The notes beneath the pieces were generated by a model, which made no database searches, was not told the DNA's origin, and was given only the letters and a program-made list of their open reading frames with translations. This document shows positions 12,532-25,639 of a stretch of 52,465 bases of DNA, piece by piece (position 1 is the first letter of the stretch; each line of letters starts with the position of its first letter). The stretch covers positions 1 through 52,465 of the forward strand of contig JAAOMT010000270.1 in assembly GCA_016748015.1 (NCBI GenBank). The letters are read 5' to 3'. Source of the stretch: Geosiphon pyriformis. Lineage: Eukaryota; Glomeromycota; Glomeromycetes; Archaeosporales; Geosiphonaceae. Both the position numbers and the translations under genes were made by a program.

Positions 12532-12884
12532 ATTTTTATTTTATAATCCCTTTAAATTTATTAATACATTTAACTTTATCAAATCAATCATGTGAATTCT
12601 TAAATTTACCTATACCAAGACATTTTACAAAAGATGTAGCTTTTTTAAAATATAATATTTTCAGATAAAGTGTGATTGTTGTTGGTTGCCTGGTTAATTC
12701 AAAGAGTTAAAACTCGTTTAATGATTGAATATTTTGATGAATTTTTTTTAGCACAAAGTTGTTGTTGTATAATTGTTGAAGAATTAACTGATTATTTTTT
12801 ATATTTGGATTTTTTGTTGTCAGATTTTTAAAAGGGATCAGCTGAAGTAAAATGACTTTTTTGTGTTTGTTTTGAGGATTCAGA

Positions 12885-12925
<41 letters not shown>

Positions 12926-14862
12926 GCTACGTATTACATTAAATTTTGTGCAATAAAGTCAAAAAGTTTCAAAACTCAATAGGATCACAGCGCAACAGCT
13001 TGTGAAAGTATGCAGTATAGGTTTAACAGGACTAAGAAATTATCCAAAGAAAAATGATAAAAACTTTTTTTTTGACTCCAAACGTTCCCAGAATTTTCAT
13101 GAAATTTGGTAATCACTGCTCATTTTCAGAATAATCAAGAACAATATTAGAAACTTTGAACTAAAAAATAAGAATTACTTTTAAACTTTATTTGGATATT
13201 ATTTAAAATTATTAAGATATTTAAAATTAGATTATTAAAATATAAATTTATATAAATTTATACAAATGACCTAATTAAGAGAGTGTGAATTGAATTTTAA
13301 CGTTTCATTTTATTAGTCAAAAAATATATAAAAAAATATATATATTTATTTTCGGTTTATACAAAAATTTTTTTGATTTAATTTAGTTAAAAATATGAAA
13401 ATTCAATAAATTCTCTATATTCGTTCTGAAAAAATTTTCTAATAAATAGTTAAGATAATAGGTTTCTATGTTTGACAATATGTTTTAATATATATGTCAA
13501 AACAAGTGTTGAAATCTCATTTTATCAATTATAAATTTTTAAATTAACAATCTAAAGTATTAAGGTTTTTGAAATTTCCAAAGACACTTTTACTAATTAA
13601 ATCAAATTTATTTAAAAAAAAAAAAAAAACCATTTTTTTTTAATCTTTCGTTAACATTTTTTAAAAATAAAAAAACTTTAAAAAGTAAATAAATATAGAA
13701 TTTATAAATATTATAATAAAAGTGAATAAAAAAATTAATCTCAAAAAAGAGTAAACTAAAGAACAAGATATAATTTATTTAATAAAATCAATGAATTATA
13801 AAATGAATAATAAAATCAATTATTTTAATTTCACTACTACTTTCTTCAATGTAATTTTTTTTAATGATATTTTTTCTTTGAGCTTTAAATTTAAATTAAA
13901 AGGAGTTCATAATTTGTCCGAATTCCAAACTTTCGATTCAGTTTATTCTTTATTTATTTGATCTTTTATCGGGTTTGAGAATGTTTGTGAAACTGTTTAA
14001 TTCAAAATTTTGTACATACACACACACACATATACATACACATACATACACATACACATACACACACACGTATATCAATTAAACACAATGGCTAATCTTT
14101 ATTCAGAATAAAGAATTCCCAAATATTTAGATTTAAAGGTTAAACAAGTATTCCACTTTTAATGGGAGAAAGACACCTTAAAAGTTAATTAATGTATAAT
14201 GCATAAGTTTTAATTCAATTGATTCATAAAGAGAACACGAATACTGTTTTTTAAAAAGGTAAACTTTTAACCTTCAAGACTATTAAATTCTAGTAAGCGT
14301 TAATGATGACTATTCTTGTTAATTAATACTCACTTATTAACGGTGCTCTTATTACCTACTATTGTTTTGGTATAACATATCTAATTTTTTTTTAAAAAAA
14401 AACAAAGGTTCCCCAGGCTCAACCCTATTAACTATACCTATAATCGATAATAACCATCAACTTTTGAAAGATAACTCACTTGGATTGTGATTATTGACCA
14501 TGAAATTGCTAAAAATCTTGTTAGGCGTATAAAATTAATTTAGATTTATATTTATTGATTCAAAATATAATAAGATTGTTAAAAGAACGCATACTAAAAT
14601 TTCAAATTTCAAAGTTTTGTAAAAATATATGACAGAGATCTAACTTTTAAAAAAGAGTACCAAAAAACTGAAAAGAATATTAATTATTATGACGTGTAAA
14701 CTTAAGATAATCTTTCGCGCATTTATATAATGAAAAAAATTGTTTAAAGGTTGAAATTGGGACCTATTATTATGATTTAAATTTTTAAAATGGAAAACAT
14801 CATCATCATCATCATCATCATCATTATCACTATCATAATAACAGATTGAAAAATTCCGATAT

Positions 14863-14863
<1 letters not shown>
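12532..14863. other. Intergenic, with microsatellites
   Basis: No gene is seen between the convergent lipase-like gene and the minus-strand membrane-protein gene. It holds an (ATT)n run at 12885-12925, a long A-run near 13613-13629, a mixed (AC)/(ACAT) run at 14014-14070 and a (CAT)n run at 14798-14826. The frame at 14640-14939 (minus) is only a reading of the last run and the adjacent TTA repeat. Confidence 0.7.

Positions 14864-14925
<62 letters not shown>
14864..14925. repeat. (TTA)n microsatellite supplying a stop codon
   Basis: About twenty TTA units on the plus strand read as TAA on the minus strand in one frame. The minus-strand membrane-protein gene runs into this tract and terminates at its first TAA (14923-14925), so the tract defines the protein's end. 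Confidence 0.95.
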
Positions 14926-15884
14926 GTTCTTAAAGTCAATTCGTTCTATCATACCAGTGCTAAGAACGCCTCGTTCTAGAGCGAGACCATTGGCTGATCT
15001 ACGATAAATAATAATTTGTATGAGCCATTCAACAAAATTCTCGTAAGGTGGTACCGCTAAAGCTAGCGAAAATGAACTCCTTAGAATTACATCTAGAGTA
15101 TCGGTAAGATATTCAAAACGAGAAGGATTATTATCACTAATTAGAATACAAAATAAATAGAAAACTAAATAAAAAAGGGATACTAAAAGTAAGTTTGCCA
15201 TATACCAAGTAGCAATAGCAATATTTTGCGGATTTATACTAGGTTTTTCAGGGGTATTTCTTGCTAAAGGATTCATGTGTTGATAAAATATCGGTTTAAA
15301 TGTGTAAATATAAGTGAAAAAAATGGTAACCATTCCAAGAAATCGATATGTGTATACTTTTAGAAAGATATTTTGCTTAAATTTTTTGGTGAATACCAAT
15401 ACAGTAAATACGATATTTAAAATGTTAAAGAAGAAGATGAAAAATATGCTTATTTTGAAAATGATTGTATTCCAGTTGTCTTTTGAATAAAATTTTCGAC
15501 CCATTTGAAGAACCAAGATTGATATAGTTGTTGTGTAGATAGCGTCAATGATACCTGTTGTAGATATTCTTAATTTATATATTTTAAAATCGTCACTTCT
15601 TTGTCGATTTATAACTCCTACTACCATTGAAAGACATAGAAAACAATTTGCCATAAAACTAGATATATTTTCAAAAATAAAATAAAATAAAATAAAATAA
15701 AAAAATAAGCAAATAATTTTATTAAAAATTTTAAAAAGAGTTTAAAACTTTATTTGACACATTACCAGGCTATCCTTAACTTTGTATAATTTCGAATGCA
15801 ATGATAACCTATTGTCAACGTAAATACAGGTGTAAAAAATAATCCAAGCGCATGAACAGCAACTTGGTCAGATTTTGGTTCCAT
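14923..15884 (-). CDS. Seven-segment integral membrane protein, unknown function
   Basis: Two exons, 15766-15884 and 14923-15658, are joined by a 107-nt GT-AG intron with phase 2, giving 284 residues from an ATG at 15884. Exon 1 encodes MEPKSDQVAVHALGLFFTPV and then FTLTIGYHCIRNYTKLRIA. Hydrophobic segments lie at roughly residues 10-30, 40-54, 70-92, 103-128, 140-160, 186-214 and 230-255 (for example IIFKISIFFIFFFNILNIVF and YMANLLLVSLFYLVFYLFCI), suggesting seven spans, with polar loops between. That layout would fit a fungal receptor- or channel-like membrane protein, but I see no diagnostic motif for a named family. The intron contains an (AAAAT)n run near 15673-15702. The last residues run to a stop created by a TTA microsatellite, so the original C terminus may have been longer. 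Reading frame and splice agreement make the gene itself likely. Confidence 0.75.
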
Positions 15885-16347
15885 TTCACATATATATTGG
15901 AGGGGGGAGAGAAGATAATCAAAGAATGTATGAAAATTCAAGAAGTTTTTAAATGTAAAAAATGAAGGAATAACTGATGGTTTTTTAAGGGAGAAAATTC
16001 TTAAAAATTATTTTTGTGCAAAAAAAAAACTTCAATAGAAACAAGTATTTTGTGCAAATTTTTTACACAAAAATTTTAAAAACTGCAATAATTAAGACTT
16101 TAATCTTATGATGATGATAATGATGATTATATATGGTGTTTCACAGAAAATCGATCACAAAAAAAATATTTTTAAGAGTTATACACAAAAAGGGGCGGGT
16201 GGTCTACTTTTCTTAATTTTATTTAAATAATTAGAATTTTTTCACTTTCTTTCGTCGGCGTTATATTTCTTTTTGATCAATTTTGGACAAAAGATTTTGT
16301 GACTAATTTAAGGGTAAATATACATGCAAGAAATTATATATGGAAAG

Positions 16348-16388
<41 letters not shown>

Positions 16389-16846
16389 CATCTTTACAAC
16401 TTTAGTGTGCCCTAATGATAATATATATAATAAATTCTAAATGCCTTCTGAAATTTACTCGAAAAGTTCCCGTATTTCATATGTTTTACAAAAAGATATA
16501 TTCGACCCGGTAATATGCTGTGCGAGAAGAATTTAAAGAAAAAGCGATTTTCATAAATTAGTGTAAAATTCAATTAAAAATTCGGACAATTAAAGAACAC
16601 GTGGGTGATCTTTTAAATGAAAAAATATGATTTAAACTAACACATGTGTCTGAATCTAAATCAGTCTAAAATCTGCAAGAAATTTGATTTCAGAAATTTA
16701 TCCTAAAAAATTTTTTGTAGAAATCTGAAATTATTAATTAAGTAAAGAATCTTTCCAATATAATTGTAAACTTTTTGTCAAATCCTTTGAACAATATTAA
16801 TGTTTTGTTCAACTCCAGAGATCAGAATTGTTTACGAAATCATTTA

Positions 16847-16880
<34 letters not shown>

Positions 16881-19800
16881 GTATTACCAACGGATTAATT
16901 TTTTGATTTAATCCGATATTTAATGATGTAGTACAGAAAAATCAAACTAACTATATTTATTTTTATAGAATAAAAATAAAAATTAATTATATATATATAT
17001 ATATTTTAATAATATATAAATTTAAGTGCATGATTACCATTGACTGAATTAGTTTGAAAGGAAAAAATGATTTAAAGTTTTTAAATTAATACATTTATAA
17101 AATGTATCCAAATCAAGTTTATATTTTAATTTTCATTTATTCAAGATATTTTTGTGCTTCAATTTTTTATGTTTTTAAATCATCTCTCAATACATTTCAA
17201 AAGCAGTGATTATGCTCTTATTCACAAATTTTTCTGAACTAATCGTTTAGACGAAAAAACAATGATACAATGGGAAAGTCGTTTGGTGTTTTTGTATACT
17301 ATAACTACTTAAATTATTAATACTTAAACATGTTTAATCAATAATGGTTCAAGGGAAAGGGAAAGGGAAAGGGAAAAAAACTAATACAAACGGAAAACAG
17401 TGTCAAAAGGAAGTAGAAAAAAGATTTTAGCATCAAATATTACACACTTGCCTGCAAGCACGCTTTTTAATAAATTAATAAAGCTGTCCATTTTAACATA
17501 ATCAAGGATATCTATTGTGTTGACACTCTTCATACTGGTTACAATCATGAGCATATGGATGAGAGTGTTTATTCATAAGACTGTGTGATTCGCTACAAAT
17601 CAATCCCACTAAATGGATTTGCAATATTATACATAAAATCACCAAAAAAACGTTTCCAATTGTCTTATTGTATTTTAACCAACAATAATAAAACGGTTAG
17701 AAAACAATTTAAGCTTCGCGTGATGCATAAAAAACACACCATAATATTGAAATTTTTTTTGTAATAAACAGAAAAGGCACTTTTAACATTTTATTATTGT
17801 TAGCTCTTGATTTTTCTTCAGATGTTTCGATTGAAAAATGAAAATTTTATGCATTATTTGATTTATTAGAAAATATTAAATAAAACGTTGTTTTTGTTGT
17901 TGTTGTTGTTGTTGTTGTTGTTTCAATTTCAAATTGATTAGGCTAATATAAATCAATAACTCTAAATTCATGCATACATGCTAATATTTAGATTAGGTCA
18001 TAATCAATCAATCAGATGGCTGGCATCTTGTACAAAAGATTTTACAACAAGAAATATGGTTTCAAAATTTCAAAAGCAAGTTAAGTTTACTATCCTGCTT
18101 TTAAACAAACCATCCCATCCAAAATTAAATATTTTAAATTCATCATATATTATGCATTTGGATATTCTTGCCTTTGTAAGCTAATTACATTTTAATTTAC
18201 ATTATTTTACTTATAAATTTGTTCCTGTTATTTCAAGAAAAATCAAAGAATTCTAAATTATAGAGCACTTCTACAAAGAAAAATTTTTATATGATAATAT
18301 AAACTCAAAAAATTTTGTTTAATTCATGACAGTTAAGAAACTCTGCAGGTCTTAGTAATGAAGAAGTTGATTGAAAAAAAAAGCATAAACTCTTGAATAT
18401 TTAACTTTGTAACGTGGTGCATTTTCAAAAAAAAATTACTTTGAACCAATTTCGGAATGGTTGATTATATCCACGTGTTTATTGTAACTAAGGCAATTAA
18501 ATATTGATTTTAATTAAAAAATTTTTTTTTTGAAGTCTCTATTAAGGAAGCAGTAATATTATTACATAGGCTAAACAAATATTTAAACCATCATATTTAT
18601 TTATTTGACAGATTTTTTCATGCTCAAAAGGTTTTAATAATATTCGGATAAAAGAGCATTGTTTTAATTATTTGAAATTTTTTAGATATATTTAAGTAAT
18701 TCAATCCTATTATGATCTTCTATCTGACAAGACAAATGTACCATAGTATATAATTAATCTAACTATAAACTTATAACGCCAAATTAAAAAATAAATATAA
18801 AGTTATTAAAATTGCGTTCATTATGCGGCAAGTAATTATCAATCGCCATATATACATGTGTAAATGATTACACAGTAATTGATAATCGCTAGCTTTAATG
18901 TTTTCTCTTGACAATTCTGAATAAATGTTGTTGTTGTGTTATATACAGAGATAAATCACTTTTTATTTGTGAGAATACTATAAAATTATTTTCAGGAAGA
19001 ATTGGAATTATTACAGCTTTTAACTTTTATATACACAAAAACATCAATTATATATTAAGAGCAGAAGAAGATTCAAGTTCAACAAAACAGAATTTCTTTA
19101 AAGAACTTCATTAATGACATAGAAAAAGCGATTATTATTAAAATTCTTTTCTATATTTATTAATCAATTATTTATCTAGACATATCTTTTTAGACAAGTT
19201 CAACTTTATTGTATTGTTAATTTTTAGATAGAAAGATTTCGAGATTTTAAATCTTAAAAGTAAAATTAAACAAATAATGATAAAGCATTCATATATTCTC
19301 TTGGTGGGGCAAATTTTTAGCTAGCTAATTATTATATGAGAAATAAAAAAATTTTTAATTGTCTTTGATTAGAAAAAAGATTTTTAGGCAATAAAATTAA
19401 AAATACCATTGGTTAATACCAAAAATTTACTCTGAACATTAAAAAAAACTACTTCAACAGAAGCTATTTATCGTTTCTATTTTTGAAATACGGCAAGTTT
19501 CCAAGAATTAGTGTCAGATTGATTTGAGTTTCATATTTAAAAATGACCAAATATGAATTTGTGGTTCGTTGATTAATGATTTTTCAATCGAATAAAATTG
19601 TCCTTTTGAGAATATCCAAGATGAATTCAAAAGAATATTTATTTATTTTTAAACATAGAAAAGAATTTTCTGTCGATGTTAGATTACTCCTAACCTTATT
19701 TAAGTCATAATTCAATACTATTAATTGGATGACTTGATATTTAAGATTTTCAAATCTGTGTGTTTTAGGGTCATTAGGGTAGAGTCGTTGAAAAATGATT

Positions 19801-21488
19801 TTTACCAAACTCGCTACGTATGTTAAAGAATTTTAATTTAATTTTTTTAAAAAAGATTTTCATGAAAATATGATGAATTTGAAAAAAAATTCTCAATAAT
19901 GTAAATTTTGTGTAAATAATAAAAAATCAATTGCCCAATAAACCATTTTGTAATTAATTTTAATATATGCACAACAAAAAAAATATATAATATGATATAA
20001 TAAATAAAAATGTGGCATATATTTAAAATATAATTTTTTTTGTTATATTATGAAATATAAATTTCGAATTTTTATATTATTAGTAAATACACAATTTATG
20101 AAATTTATTTAATGAATAATATTTAGTTTTGAAATCTGTTTCAAAATAAATTTTCAGTAATAATATTCGGATTATTATGGTTGTTGTGGTAAATATGTAT
20201 TTGGAGACCGATAAATTTAAAGTTAATATTGAATGATAACACATTAATTTAATAATGAGAAGGATTCCATTTTATTATACAAATTAATGAGTTAAAATTT
20301 TTTAAAATGGTATCAAAAACTTTATTCAAAAAATCGTTTTGATCAAAATAGAAGAATTTTATTAAAAGGTAAAAAAATAAAAATGAAAATGCTGTTTATA
20401 AGTTAATTTCGCCTATCGATTGTCAAGTTTATTTTTTGTCACAGACTGCATATATTAAAAATGTCATACCCAATTTCCCTATAACAATAATAATAATAAT
20501 AATAATAAATTCCTACATAATGAATTCTGTAAAATCCAATATCTTAAAAATGATCTGATGATGCTTGGCATATTGGAAAACAAATATTTTTCTAGACCTC
20601 TAACCACTTTGAAAAATTTGAAATTGGACTATTAGAAATTTCTCATTTTTAGTAGAATACCAAAATTTCAAGCATAAATTAGAAGTCTTTTTCACAGCCA
20701 CTCGGAATAACAATTAAAATCCAATTATATGTTCTTAATTTTTTCAAACAAGAAAAATTTTAAGTTTGTTATTTGCTCATTAATTTCAAATCCGAGATAA
20801 CAAATTTAAATTAATACTATTACTAATAATGTTTCAGTTTGGGGCAACGGAACAATAAAGTGACCCTCATTTAGAATCCAAAAATTTTACTTTTTTTTTT
20901 TTTTTTTTACCTTGAAGCAATTAATTTACATAGTAATATCTTGCTTTAAAATATTTTCTTTTTAATAAAAGCAATTCTGACACTTTATCTCTTTTTCGTG
21001 TAAAAAAATATAAAGAATTTCCTAATTTACCAATGATAAAATTAAAAGAACAAAATTACTATATATGTCTATGATTAACATTCCGGAATACAGGCTTCTG
21101 AATATTCAGCCGAAAAATTAAGTTGGGGCTTGAATTCATTTATTCTGAGATGGAAAATATTTTCTCACTCTGTAGATCTTTGATGATCTCACTATATTTA
21201 ATTTTTTCTGCATTTCGACATTCCTATTCCCATTGATACAAAAAAAATTAAAAATTTTTCTAATTTTAAAATTGAGCATAAATTTTAGTTTTTTTGAATT
21301 TGGTTCATTCATTTTTGATTAAAATACCGATGATGCATATAGATAAATGTATATTATTTTAAAAAAAAACTTAAAAAAAAAGGTTAAAAAAATGGGTAAT
21401 TGATCCGTGAATTTAGAAGTTTTCAATGAATTAGTACATATATAATTCTATTTAAAAGCCTCAACTAAAATTTTGACTTATAGAAGTA
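15885..21488. other. Long intergenic stretch with simple repeats
   Basis: No convincing gene in 5.6 kb. It holds (AT)n runs at 16354-16387, 16847-16884 (ending in GTAT units) and 16988-17005, four GGGAAA units at 17353-17373, a (GTT)n run at 17893-17923, an (AAT)n run near 20486-20508 and an 18-nt T-run at 20891-20908. Small open frames at 17978-18184, 18908-19114 and 19584-19808 (minus) have no start context, splice partners or recognisable motif, and I do not call them genes. Confidence 0.55.
17353..17373 (+). repeat. Perfect G-quadruplex motif, (GGGAAA)3GGG
   Basis: Four GGG tracts are separated by three AAA loops, the canonical sequence pattern for an intramolecular G-quadruplex. It is striking in such A+T-rich DNA but has no gene close by. 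It is not the usual fungal telomere repeat. Confidence 0.8.
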
Positions 21489-21523
21489 ATTTAACAAGAG
21501 CCACACTCTGGCTCTTGTTAAAT
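21489..21523. repeat. Perfect 15-bp inverted repeat (hairpin)
   Basis: The arm atttaacaagagcca at 21489-21503 is followed by the 5-nt loop cactc and an exact complementary arm at 21509-21523. It lies about 170 bp upstream of the small secreted-protein gene. It could be a foldback remnant, a structured 5' leader or a regulatory palindrome. Confidence 0.9.
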
Positions 21524-21695
21524 ATTTCTTGTGGTCAATAAAAAAATTTCTCGATGATAGGTTTAATATTTGAAAAGAAGAAAAATAATCTTATATAAGT
21601 TCGTTGCAATTTCTTTTCATTGAAAAAAATAATAAATCCTGAATTTAGCTTAAAATTTGTAATTTCTAATCTCATTATTAATTCAAGGAAAAAAA

Positions 21696-22280
21696 ATGAT
21701 TCCTAAAAATTTCTTCTGGAAATTTACTTTTTTATTTCTTATTGGACTATCTAAAATCTTTTCAACTGCGGGTAGTTAGTTTTTTTTATATCATACTAAT
21801 CTGCTTAAAAACACACATTTTTATTTATTGATTATCTACTCTTATTATTAAAACCGTAATTAGGAAACGCGTGTACGGATTGTAAAGGCAACAAAAATAT
21901 TACTACAGGTATTCCATTTAATATGATAACCTATGGTATCAGTAAACTTAGACCCCTTAATTCAAAATATTTTTAAATTCTCAGTTAATGGATTTCCTAC
22001 CGATTTTAAGAGTAGCACCTCTATCAGCATCACATCTACCACTGCCATCACTACCGCTCCTACTTCTATTTATACTGCTACTTGGACCCCGATTCCACAA
22101 AGACCTTTTTATTGTACCCTAAATTGTGTCCGAGGAAAACACTGTGAAATAGTCGGCTATCAGCAGCTATGCGTAAACAATAACCCATATCCATATGATG
22201 AACCAAAGCCAAAGCCATTTTGTGCTGATTATGAGTGCTTTGAACCGCATCCCTCACCTCAAACATTTCATGGACTTTAA
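21696..22280 (+). CDS. Small secreted Cys-rich protein (effector candidate)
   Basis: The ATG at 21696 opens a 25-residue signal peptide (KFTFLFLIGLSKIFSTA). A GT donor at 21772 is followed by two acceptor options. With a middle exon 21864-21908 (encoding NACTDCKGNKNITT) and a final exon 21943-22280, all junctions are phase 1 and the product has 152 residues; this needs a 34-nt intron at 21909-21942. Skipping the middle exon also keeps the frame. A Thr/Ser-rich middle (about 30 residues) precedes a Cys module: FYCTLNCVRGKHCE, then IVGYQQLCVNNNPYPYDEP, then PFCADYECFEPHPS. Paired cysteines suggest a disulphide-bonded extracellular domain. The family is not named by me, but C-x3-C-x5-C-x8-C spacing plus a signal peptide fits a small secreted protein of a plant-associated fungus. 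If the 34-nt segment is not spliced, the gene is frame-shifted and broken. Confidence 0.65.
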
Positions 22281-23799
22281 TGTATCATTGGTTTGTCGAA
22301 TATGTATTTTGAGTTTTTTTTTTACGTAAATATCAAAATCCTTTATGAACCGAGATATTTTTGGATATTGCTTTTCAAATGTAATTTTTTTATCTTTTCA
22401 ATTTTCCGCACAATTTTAAATATATACCATGAGAACCATTTCGTTTATTTAACAAAAATAACTTTTTACAAATTTTTTTAATATTTTTCTACAAAAAAGA
22501 AAAACTTGTTTGTGAAAAAATGAGTGTAAAAAGCCCCTCCAATTTATTAATTTCAGGTGATAACCTTTTTCAGCCAGTCAATTGTTTATAATAAAAACCT
22601 TCAAAGGTTTTTTGCAGTGGAAACACTGCATTAATTAATTAGTAAAAATATGATCACATATTCTTCGAATTTTTATAATCAAGATGAAAAAGCCCAATAT
22701 ATGTAAAATTCTTACTTATAATAAATACGCACTTAGACCTTATGACACAGTGCAAACTTCAGGAAAATACAACTTCTATTTGGATTAACTGAACAATTTT
22801 ATCAAGGGCAAATGGAATTAATAGTTGGTTTTTGAGATTTAGATAATCATTTGTCTTTTATTATCATCGAAATTGATCTTTGTTAAACAATTTGTCACTT
22901 TGATTATTCTTTTTCCACTTATTTTTATTGAAATTTTCTTCACTACTAATAACCTATTAATACATTACTATGAGTGCAAAATATTCAAAATAATAAGAAT
23001 TAAATGCTTCTTTTGCTGTTAAATTTTTTAAAATTTGGCAATTATATATATTTTTTTGAAATTCAAAACCGAAAATTTCTTTTTATCCAAGCTGTATGTT
23101 GATTTATCTAATCGTTGCACAGTAATGAATTTCTACTCTAATCATTAAGCTATACTTTTAATTTGTCAAGAGGAATTTATGCATATAAATCAAGAGAAAA
23201 TTGTCAAGTGAAAACAGATATCCATTTCACTGTCAAAATTTGAACTTTACAATTCTTTCAACCAATAAGTTTATAATACTAACCACCTGATAGCAAGCTT
23301 GAACAATTTTTTTTTACAGATTTTATTTTTTTTATAGAAAATGGCTGTATTCACTTAGTTTTATTGTCAAATTGACTTCAATATATAAGAAACTTAAAAA
23401 TGTAATTGATATGAGATTTTTGGATAATTATTATAAACCAAAATTTATTATCTTTTTTGAGTTATTACAAACTTGGCCAATGTGAGTTGATAAAAATTTT
23501 TCTTCAACATCTTCAAGAATTTATGTTTTACTTTAAATCTAGGAATCTATTATTGAAAAAATTATGCTCTCTAGTTGTAGTGTTACTTTATTTATTGCAA
23601 AATTTATATTCAATTTTTTATGTCATTTCAGTATAAAACTCATTCTTATTTCTAAACCAATTAGTAAAATTCTGATAATATCTGCTAATTTTCTAATTCA
23701 CATGAATAAAAACACAATAATTATTTATACTGTAAACAACTATGCAGTATTAATAAGTAATATTCTTCTTGCTACAATAAATTTTTACTAACTTAAAAA
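22281..23799. other. Non-coding stretch downstream of the secreted-protein gene
   Basis: No gene recognised. The open frames at 22293-22481 and 23564-23791 are Phe/Ile/Lys-rich readings of A+T-rich DNA. Two small hairpins at 22594-22629 are described separately. Confidence 0.5.
22594..22629 (+). other. Two adjacent small hairpins, one with a GAAA tetraloop
   Basis: aaaacctt-ca-aaggtttt (22594-22611) is directly followed by gcagtg-gaaa-cactgc (22614-22629), whose loop is a GNRA-type tetraloop. They sit about 310 bp downstream of the secreted-protein stop codon and could fold in a long 3' untranslated region. Short palindromes are common in A+T-rich DNA; the G+C-rich second stem is the less expected one. 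Confidence 0.45.
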
Positions 23800-25639
23800 C
23801 AACAAAAAAATAGATTTAATTAGTATATTAAACATTTTAATAGACAATTTTAAATATTATTTGAAGTACTAATTCAAAGTTTTTATTTTTTAATAGATTT
23901 TAAAAAAGATAGAACAAAATTTAATAAAAAATTTTAACACTTATTGTAAAACATAATAAAAAAGAAAATATAATATGAAAATGCTTTTATAAAACTAATT
24001 TGGGTTTTTTGATTTTAATAAAAAAATATTAAATCAGTTTGAATATATTAAATTATAATAAAACTAATCATTTCTAAGAATTCAATACAAACTTATTCAT
24101 TAATATGATAAAATAATGCTTTAATTTCTATTATTTAAGATAACAAAACTTAAATAATTCAAAAATATGAAATAATTCTTTAAGATATTTATACAAATTG
24201 AATAATCAAAAAAACCCAATTAGTTATAAAATATTAACTAAATAAAAGTTAATAAAAAATCAATTAGTGTTTTATAATCTTTTTTGTCTAATATATTAAT
24301 AATAAAATTTTTTTAGTGTTAAACAAATTAAAATACAAAAATACAATTTTCTAATAAAAATATTTATTAAATTATAATTTCAAGTTTTTAATATTTAATA
24401 AATCTAAAATAAATATACGGTTATATTATTTTTATTATTAATTTTTTAATACATTAGCAATTGTAATTTTAAACCTATTTATAATAATTAAAAAATTTTT
24501 ACATATTGATTTGTTTTTTGTTAAAAGATTTATTTTGCTAAATTTATATAATTTATTATTATTATTTTATTTGCTATTTAATAAATTGTTACTTTGATTT
24601 ATAATAATATAATTTAAGATATAATTCAATAAAATTTAAGTTAAACAATTTAATTTTGTATTTTTTAAATTCGAAATTAAAAAATTGTTTATTTTTAATG
24701 TATTATTAACTATTTTAAAACTTAAAAAAATATAATCTTTAATAAACAAAAAACATTTTTAATAATATTAGTTACAATAAAATAATTTTTGTTTTGGTTA
24801 AAATTTTGATTTTGTTTATATATATATTTTTTTATTTTTTTTTTTTTATTTAATTATTATATTAATTTTTTATTAAGTTTAATATATTAAATTTTTTTAT
24901 TGTTTTTTGTGTAAATAAACTTGATTAATTAAGTATTTTTCTATTTTTTAGATAATAAATTTGTTCAATTGTTTAAATTTAATATCTAAATTAGATAATT
25001 TATTTATTAATAGATTAAATATTTAAGTGTAATTAACTTTTTGTTTTCTCAATTCATAAATTCTAGCCAATATAATGGTTTTTTATAAATTATTGAAAAT
25101 TATAAACATAAATAATTTCTTAATAAACTAATTTAATAATCTAATAATACTATTTAAATTTCAAAAAAGCTGTCTTAAATATAGTAAAATTGGTGAATTT
25201 TGTGGCTTAATTTTGATATCATAAATTTGTTATGTTTCAAAGAAAAAATAAAATTGCTTATATTAATTTAATGCCATTTTAATAACAATGGTTTTTTCAA
25301 TTACTAATAATGAGAATATTAATATAATTGAAATTAAATTTTCTAATACTAATTTGAAGCAATATAATTTAAAACAATTAATTTTAAAATTTGAATAACA
25401 ATAAAATTTAAAATCAAGTTTTTTTTATGTTTTTTTTGATTAGTAATTTTTTTTAAATAATTTTTTTTTAATTATTAATTAATTTAATATTAATAGTAAT
25501 TATGATAATAAAATTAACATAAATAATCTTGTTTTGAATTTTTTAAAAAAAGTTTTATATTTTTTAAGAAGTTTTTATTTTCCAAATTCTTTTGAAATAA
25601 ATAATATAAATTTTTGAGTTTAATAATATTATCAAAAGT

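Noticed and set aside
14640-14939. Minus-strand frame with Asn and Asp runs
   Set aside because: It consists of the TTA and CAT microsatellites and an unrelated tail, and overlaps the end of the membrane-protein gene.
17353-17373. Interstitial telomere repeat
   Set aside because: The unit is GGGAAA, not TTAGGG, and only four G-tracts are present.
17978-18184. 68-codon plus-strand frame
   Set aside because: Composition is fairly natural, but no motif, splice partner or homologue is recognised; not enough support to call a gene.
22078-22266. 62-codon minus-strand frame
   Set aside because: Shadow of the Cys-rich exon on the other strand.
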